From: Paenibacillus alba
GTDB taxonomy: Bacteria > Bacillota > Bacilli > Paenibacillales > NBRC-103111
Direction: 5' to 3'
Length of the DNA stretch: 64,000 nucleotides
Assembly: GCF_013204855.1 (NCBI RefSeq)
Contig: NZ_JABMKZ010000019.1
Coordinates: forward strand, 85,192 to 149,191
The first letter of the stretch is position 1, and each line of letters opens with the position of its first letter. The notes beneath the pieces are model-generated. The model was not told the DNA's origin. It did not search any database and saw only the letters and a list, made by a program, of their open reading frames with translations. This document shows, piece by piece, positions 59,455 through 64,000 of this stretch. A program made the position numbers and the translations under genes.

Positions 59455-61881
59455 TTATTGAAATCTGATCTCGTCGATTGTAATGGTTCCGCTTTTGCCC
59501 CACCAGAACGACATCGTTAACTGTCCAGGAGCTGTACGACTAACGCCATTGCTTGCCAAATTTATGGCAATATCTTTATAGGATGTAGTAATGGTATCCC
59601 CACTAAACGCTCCCAGCGTTTTCTCAACTCCCCCAAGCGTAAGATGGAAATCATTTTGTTCGCCACCGGCACTCCCTTTTACACGGATAATCATGGTGTT
59701 GTATGCTGAAATATCCTGCACAACATCACTACCAAACCACCCGTTGTTGTTATACTGCAATGTAAGACCTTTGCTATTGATTACTCCTGAACCACCCGCT
59801 CCATTCGTAAAACTATTTGCACCCGCCCATTTTCCCAGATCATTGTTGCTCGGCCAGGTTGGCGTATTATCAAAATTATCTAATAGCAGACTGCCTGTTG
59901 GCGTTGGTGTTGGCGTTGGTGTTGGTGTCGGTGTCGGTGTAGATGTTGGCGTTCCTCCTCCTACGATAGTAATACGGTCAATATCAGGTGCATACGCCGT
60001 CGCATTGGAAAACTTGATTGTATTATTGCCAGCTTGCAAGCTTACAGTGGTTTGCAAAGTCCCCACCGTTGTCCATCCGCCGCTGCTTGGGAAATTTAAA
60101 GATACGGATGTTCCTCCATTTACACTCATGCTTGCCAACCTACTGGCATCCCCGTTCAAATAATCAATTTTCAGCGTATAGGTTCCAGCGCTTGCCACAT
60201 TCACACCATTGAATTGCAAGGTGCCGCTGTTATTGCCGAGATACCCTACTTTACTCCCTCCTGAGCATGTGGGACAAGAACTCACGGCAGCTGTTCCGGT
60301 CAATGTGTTGCCACTGGCCTCTGCTTCATAAGATTGCGATGCTGGTGTCGGCGTCGATGTTGGTGTTGGTGTTGGTGTTGAAGTTGGTGTTGGCGTTGGT
60401 GTCGAGCCACCACCAGATAGGCTGTAAGATAACGTACTGTCACTTTTCAAACTATTGAAGGTCCCCAAATTCTGATCGCTTGGATCTTGCCCGATACCGA
60501 CTTTGCCTAGCGGTGTTCTTCCTCCTGTGTAATAATTCGTGTTTGCAAACCTTAAACTCGGCTTATTCCCAGCAGGATCAAGCACAGATACCGCAAGCGT
60601 ATAAGTTCCGACCGGCAGATTGGATGGAATCGTGAACGTACCGGCAACGGTATTTACCGCAGGGGCATTCGTATATGCCCTGGAAGAACTGTTCCAACTC
60701 GTACCTGGCAACCACGATGTTATATCTGTATTGAATGTCCCCGTCCAAGCAACGGAACGATCGGCTCTTAGAAGGCTTGCTTCAACTGGCCATTTGTAAT
60801 ACATAGGAGACGAACCTTTGTTTACAACGTTAAATGACACACTCATTGCTCCGCCCGGTGCAACGCTGCCCGAGAACGTAGCTTGATTGATTAAAAAGCG
60901 ATAACCAAGCACTTTCTGCATAGCTGTAGCCCCGGCCTCCACTGCCGTGTTGCTCGCATTATAATCTGATATCCATCCTAAGCTGGACGTATGTGTGTTC
61001 ATGATCCAGTCGATCACATAATTCGTATTGGAGGTACTGCCTAGTGTCCCATCCGGACTGCCGCCGAGATTAGATTGATTGCCCCAATCATAAGCAACTT
61101 CTCCGCTGTTAATTTGCGTTCTCCACGTATCTCTGGCAATCTCGCCATTGCCGCCAGCCGCGTCATCCGGCAGAGCAAAGGAATCCCACTGAATACCAAA
61201 GTTATAATTCGTGAACGTTTCAGGATAGCGAATCATCACTTTTTTATTGTGAAAAGCAGCCTTATAGGCATCCCCTAAAGCCGTTTGGAAGCTTAATGGA
61301 ATACGGTCTGTGCCGTCAGCGAATTTAAGCGGATAAATATGATTTTCTCCCCAATTTCCATACAACCCAAGTTCTATGGCAGCTACGCGCGGATCGTTAT
61401 CCCATGCCTCTCCCAGCTTTCCGATAAAAGCAACTAAGCGCGATTTCAACGTATCAGAAAGCCACTCGTTCACCGGATCGCTATGAGCTACTCCGTCCGG
61501 CCAATATTCCCCGGTACCAGGATATACAATCACAACACGCGGAACCACTTTAATATTTTTATTTTCTATCCCTGCCCAGGAGGCATTGCTCCAGTCTTTG
61601 ATCTTCTGGACAGAATCGGCTGCATAGTACTCCAGATCGGTGTATTTAATATATTGTTTGTAAATATCAGAATACTCCCTGTCTGGAAACGAGGTGTCAT
61701 TGATGTATCTTGAAGGTCTAAATCCCATAATTGGGTTTTTGAAAGCTTCGTTTGATTCAGAAAGATTGACAGTAATGTTACCTGTTGCTGCAACTGCCTC
61801 GCTTTGGTAAACGGCCGTGCTCAACTGGATACACAAAATTAAAAAAATCAAAAATACAACACATATTTTGATCTTTCTCAT
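59455..61881 (-). CDS. Large secreted modular glycan-active protein (DUF4874/DUF4832-like plus two carbohydrate-binding modules)
   Basis: 808 residues from the ATG at 61881 (AAGGAGGT 8 bases upstream). Signal peptide (ICVVFLIFLILCIQLSTA). Residues about 40-330 look like a TIM-barrel, glycosidase-like module (NPIMGFRPSRY, KVVPRVVIVYPG, DPRVAAIELGLYGNWGENH) of the DUF4874 type. Residues about 330-490 form a beta domain of the DUF4832 type (GYRFLINQATFSGSVAPGGAMSVSFNVVNKG). A Thr-Pro linker leads to a CBM6/35-like module (YEAEASGNTLTGTA...GTYTLKIDYLNGD), another Thr-Pro linker to a C-terminal galactose-binding-like domain (LLLDNFDNTPTWPSNNDLGKW). Acts outside the cell on a polysaccharide; the glutamates in ELGLYGNWGE are catalytic candidates. 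Confidence 0.75.
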   Translation of the reverse strand: MRKIKICVVFLIFLILCIQLSTAVYQSEAVAATGNITVNLSESNEAFKNPIMGFRPSRYINDTSFPDREYSDIYKQYIKYTDLEYYAADSVQKIKDWSNASWAGIENKNIKVVPRVVIVYPGTGEYWPDGVAHSDPVNEWLSDTLKSRLVAFIGKLGEAWDNDPRVAAIELGLYGNWGENHIYPLKFADGTDRIPLSFQTALGDAYKAAFHNKKVMIRYPETFTNYNFGIQWDSFALPDDAAGGNGEIARDTWRTQINSGEVAYDWGNQSNLGGSPDGTLGSTSNTNYVIDWIMNTHTSSLGWISDYNASNTAVEAGATAMQKVLGYRFLINQATFSGSVAPGGAMSVSFNVVNKGSSPMYYKWPVEASLLRADRSVAWTGTFNTDITSWLPGTSWNSSSRAYTNAPAVNTVAGTFTIPSNLPVGTYTLAVSVLDPAGNKPSLRFANTNYYTGGRTPLGKVGIGQDPSDQNLGTFNSLKSDSTLSYSLSGGGSTPTPTPTSTPTPTPTSTPTPASQSYEAEASGNTLTGTAAVSSCPTCSGGSKVGYLGNNSGTLQFNGVNVASAGTYTLKIDYLNGDASRLASMSVNGGTSVSLNFPSSGGWTTVGTLQTTVSLQAGNNTIKFSNATAYAPDIDRITIVGGGTPTSTPTPTPTPTPTPTPTGSLLLDNFDNTPTWPSNNDLGKWAGANSFTNGAGGSGVINSKGLTLQYNNNGWFGSDVVQDISAYNTMIIRVKGSAGGEQNDFHLTLGGVEKTLGAFSGDTITTSYKDIAINLASNGVSRTAPGQLTMSFWWGKSGTITIDEIRFQ

Positions 61882-61967
61882 ACGATTTACCTCCTTCATT
61901 TAATTGATTGCGCTTACAATTCAAATAAGTAAGAAGTTTATTTCTTTGAAAAAGGGTTGTTAAAAAT

Positions 61968-61975
61968 TTGCGCAA
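61968..61975. promoter_or_regulatory. TTGCGCAA palindrome (operator candidate 4)
   Basis: AATTTGCGCAAGTTTT, 87 bases upstream of the secreted enzyme start codon on the minus strand. Confidence 0.6.
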
Positions 61976-62110
61976 GTTTTAACAAAGTAAGTGTACCGCC
62001 AATCTTATCTGCCGTCAATCACTTTTCGCTTGATGCCGCTCCATGCGTAGCAAGTGCATCTAATTATTGACAGTCACAACGAATAGGAATAAAATCGGGA
62101 TATAAAACTT

Positions 62111-62118
62111 TTGCGCAA
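62111..62118. promoter_or_regulatory. TTGCGCAA palindrome (operator candidate 5)
   Basis: CTTTTGCGCAAAAATTTT, 28 bases upstream of the GH31 start codon. Confidence 0.65.
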
Positions 62119-62145
62119 AAATTTTACTACAAGGAGATTATTCAT

Positions 62146-63684
62146 ATGGATACCTGTCAATCGATAAAACTAATGTCAGGCGAATATTGGTGGGGCGGGG
62201 TTATAAATGACGGTGCTCTGATGCCATTTGGCAATACCGACTATTCGCGCAATTTGCGTCATATAGACGATAATCAAGCAACGCCATTGCTTTTATCGAA
62301 CAAGGGGCGTTATGTTTGGAGTGACGAGCCTTTCGCTTTTTCTTTTCATGAAGATGAACTTTTGATTCATCATGGAGACAGTCCAATTACCATCGGACAA
62401 GAACATCACAATCTTGCTGAAGTTTTTAACCATGTATCACGCACTTATTTTCCATCTTCGGGCAAGTTTCCTGATCCATTGGCATTTGTATCACCGCAAT
62501 ATAATACGTGGGTTGAAATGTTTCACGAACCGACACAAGATAAAATCATTCAATATGCGAAATCGATTTTAGATCACGGATTGCCTCCAGGGGTATTAAT
62601 CATAGACGACAATTGGATGATCGATTATGGCAACTGGACATTCAACAAAGAACGCTTTCCTGATCCCAAGGAAATGGTTCACATTTTGCATCAATTGGGA
62701 TTTAAAATCATGCTCTGGGTATGTCCTTATGTCAGTCCTGATAGCGCTGTTTTTCGCATGCTGCAAAGAAAGGGCTATCTGCTTAAATCAAAGGATGAAA
62801 CACCTGCCTTACGACAATGGTGGAATGGCTACAGCGCTATGATTGATTATTCCATGGAAGAAGCCGTAGCGTGGTTCCACGAACAACTGGATGATCTCGT
62901 AACGAGTTATGCAATCGACGGTTTTAAATTTGACGCAGGCGAGCCCGTTATTCCGGATGCCGATGATTTTAGCAAACCCGTCTTGTGGCATAACACGCTT
63001 CCACTCAATGACGATTGCAATGCCTTCGCAAAATTAGGAACTAAGTATCCGCTCAGCGAATACCGTATGTCTTGGAAGAACGGAGGACAATCACTCATCC
63101 AACGGCAGCGGGATAAAGCTCATACGTGGGAACGCGGTGGATTGGCAGACCTAATTCCAAATGGCATCGTGCAAGGATTAATGGGTTATGCCTACAATTG
63201 TCCAGATATGATTGGAGGTGGATTAGACGGCGACTTTAATTCATCTGACTTCAAATTTGACAGTGAATTATTCGTCAGGTATGCACAATGTTCGGCTCTT
63301 TTCCCCATCATGCAATTTTCGTTAGCCCCTTGGCGGGTACTTCACGATGAACACCTCAATTATTGCTTAGACATCGTCAAGCTAAGGGAACAATTGGGGC
63401 CAGAGATACTTGAGTTGGCTCAACAATCCGCGGCAACCGGAGCCCCCATCATGCGGCACTTGGATTATGTATTTCCCAATGAGGGATATGCACTTGTGGG
63501 CGATCAATTCATGCTTGGCAATCAAATTCTCGTAGCCCCTGTTCTTTTAAAAGGACAAACATCTCGACAAATTCACTTTCCAACGGGTACTTGGATTGGA
63601 GATGATGGCTCTGTCGTTCAAGGACCGGTACTGGAAGAGATTCAAGCACCTCTATCAAGGCTTCCTTGGTATCGAAAAGCATAA
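62146..63684 (+). CDS. Cytoplasmic glycoside hydrolase, family GH31
   Basis: 512 residues, no signal peptide; acts on an imported oligosaccharide. GH31 hallmarks: SPQYNTWVEMFHEPTQD, GVLIIDDNWMIDYGNWTFNKERFPDPKEMV, the nucleophile Asp263 in IDGFKFDAGE, the acid/base Asp354 in CPDMIGGG and the C-terminal LVGDQFMLGNQILVAPVL. It has a short N-terminal part (about 110 residues instead of the usual 200-residue beta-sandwich). AAGGAG 9 bases upstream. Divergent from the secreted enzyme; both have TTGCGCAA operators. Specificity (alpha-glucoside, alpha-xyloside or alpha-galactoside) cannot be told. Confidence 0.92.
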   Translation: MDTCQSIKLMSGEYWWGGVINDGALMPFGNTDYSRNLRHIDDNQATPLLLSNKGRYVWSDEPFAFSFHEDELLIHHGDSPITIGQEHHNLAEVFNHVSRTYFPSSGKFPDPLAFVSPQYNTWVEMFHEPTQDKIIQYAKSILDHGLPPGVLIIDDNWMIDYGNWTFNKERFPDPKEMVHILHQLGFKIMLWVCPYVSPDSAVFRMLQRKGYLLKSKDETPALRQWWNGYSAMIDYSMEEAVAWFHEQLDDLVTSYAIDGFKFDAGEPVIPDADDFSKPVLWHNTLPLNDDCNAFAKLGTKYPLSEYRMSWKNGGQSLIQRQRDKAHTWERGGLADLIPNGIVQGLMGYAYNCPDMIGGGLDGDFNSSDFKFDSELFVRYAQCSALFPIMQFSLAPWRVLHDEHLNYCLDIVKLREQLGPEILELAQQSAATGAPIMRHLDYVFPNEGYALVGDQFMLGNQILVAPVLLKGQTSRQIHFPTGTWIGDDGSVVQGPVLEEIQAPLSRLPWYRKA

Positions 63685-63743
63685 TAAAGCTCCAAACAAC
63701 GAGGAATTGGACCTTTTAAGAGACTGTCTCCAAAGTCGAAAAT

Positions 63744-63769
63744 GACTGCGAGGCAGTTTTTTCTTTTTT
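63744..63769 (+). terminator. Terminator after the GH31 gene
   Basis: ACTGC-GAG-GCAGT followed by TTTTTCTTTTTT. Confidence 0.8.
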
Positions 63770-63806
63770 AGAGGCTCCAACTGGTCGCCTAACCGAAACT
63801 GCAGCG

Positions 63807-63850
<44 letters not shown>

Positions 63851-63919
63851 CTATTCAACTGCACCCCCAACCCTGTTGTCAAATTCCACTGGAATTACGC
63901 CAGTGTTATCAGAGTAAAA

Positions 63920-63940
63920 CTGCAAAAGTGCAGGCTTTTT
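63920..63940 (+). terminator. Short hairpin terminator
   Basis: CTGCA-AAAG-TGCAG followed by GCTTTTT. TGCAGGCTTTTTCA (63929-63942) is also the exact inverse of 63961-63974. Confidence 0.65.
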
Positions 63941-63953
63941 CAACAAAATCGCT

Positions 63954-63984
63954 TAAAAAATGAAAAAGCCTGCAATTATGCAGG
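63954..63984 (-). terminator. Minus-strand terminator of a gene beyond the window
   Basis: On the minus strand CCTGCA-TAAT-TGCAGG is followed by CTTTTTCATTTTTT. A gene on the minus strand should lie to the right of position 64000. Confidence 0.7.
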
Positions 63985-64000
63985 AATTTATAGATTATTT

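Overview
The window comes from an endospore-forming Firmicute, most likely Paenibacillus or a close relative. The evidence is a LytH/YunB sporulation pair, a GerA-type germinant receptor operon, strong AGGAGG-like ribosome binding sites, frequent TTG/GTG starts, lipoprotein solute-binding proteins, and a sugar ABC system with a LacI regulator but no dedicated ATPase. No rRNA or tRNA gene was recognised.

Layout. 1-3.1 kb: a spore cortex peptidase (LytH-like) and YunB, then a transposase-like gene of the IS1595 type that has lost its acidic motif and sits behind a clear sigma-A promoter with a LexA-box-like palindrome at the start site. 3.3-4.6 kb: a non-coding low-complexity tract (11 perfect 7-bp repeats, then about 15 copies of a 48-bp pyrimidine-rich repeat). 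4.9-7 kb: two tandem secreted proteins that look like CYTH/triphosphate-tunnel folds. 7-13.2 kb: a LysR regulator divergent from an iron-type ABC operon that ends with a beta-CASP metallo-beta-lactamase gene. 13.2-15.7 kb: an ECF sigma factor cluster without a visible anti-sigma gene. 15.8-25.9 kb: a complete tellurite/stress (Ter) operon, TerB, three TerD, a TerD-TerA fusion and TerC, followed by the associated metabolite module (CitE-like lyase, phosphoribosyltransferase-TRSP, StiP-type protein, HAD, ATP-grasp) and a 33-codon membrane peptide. 26.1-31.2 kb: germinant receptor operon A-B-C-D-B2. 31.2-38 kb: threonine-to-glycine genes tdh-kbl with an XRE-cupin regulator, an EmrAB-like efflux pair, a CBS protein and a MarR regulator.

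38-54.5 kb is an AT-rich polymorphic toxin island. A subtilisin-like protease gene and a 1,680-residue RHS protein with a Hint domain and a toxin tip form an operon, followed by an immunity gene. Around them lie orphan RHS C-terminal toxin cassettes on both strands (papain-like C-H-D type, AHH nuclease, a hydrophobic-tailed type), each with an immunity candidate and most ending in a related terminator. Two cassettes on the plus strand begin at the same RHS-core sequence, directly behind the 3' end of an IS110-family transposase gene. The plus- and minus-strand cassettes converge on a GC-rich, non-coding, nested palindrome of about 660 bp. This is the most unusual part of the window.

54.6-63.7 kb: a sugar-uptake and glycan-degradation regulon (solute-binding protein, two permeases, LacI regulator, a large secreted modular enzyme, a GH31 glycosidase) in which every promoter region carries a TTGCGCAA-type palindrome, the probable operator of the LacI protein.
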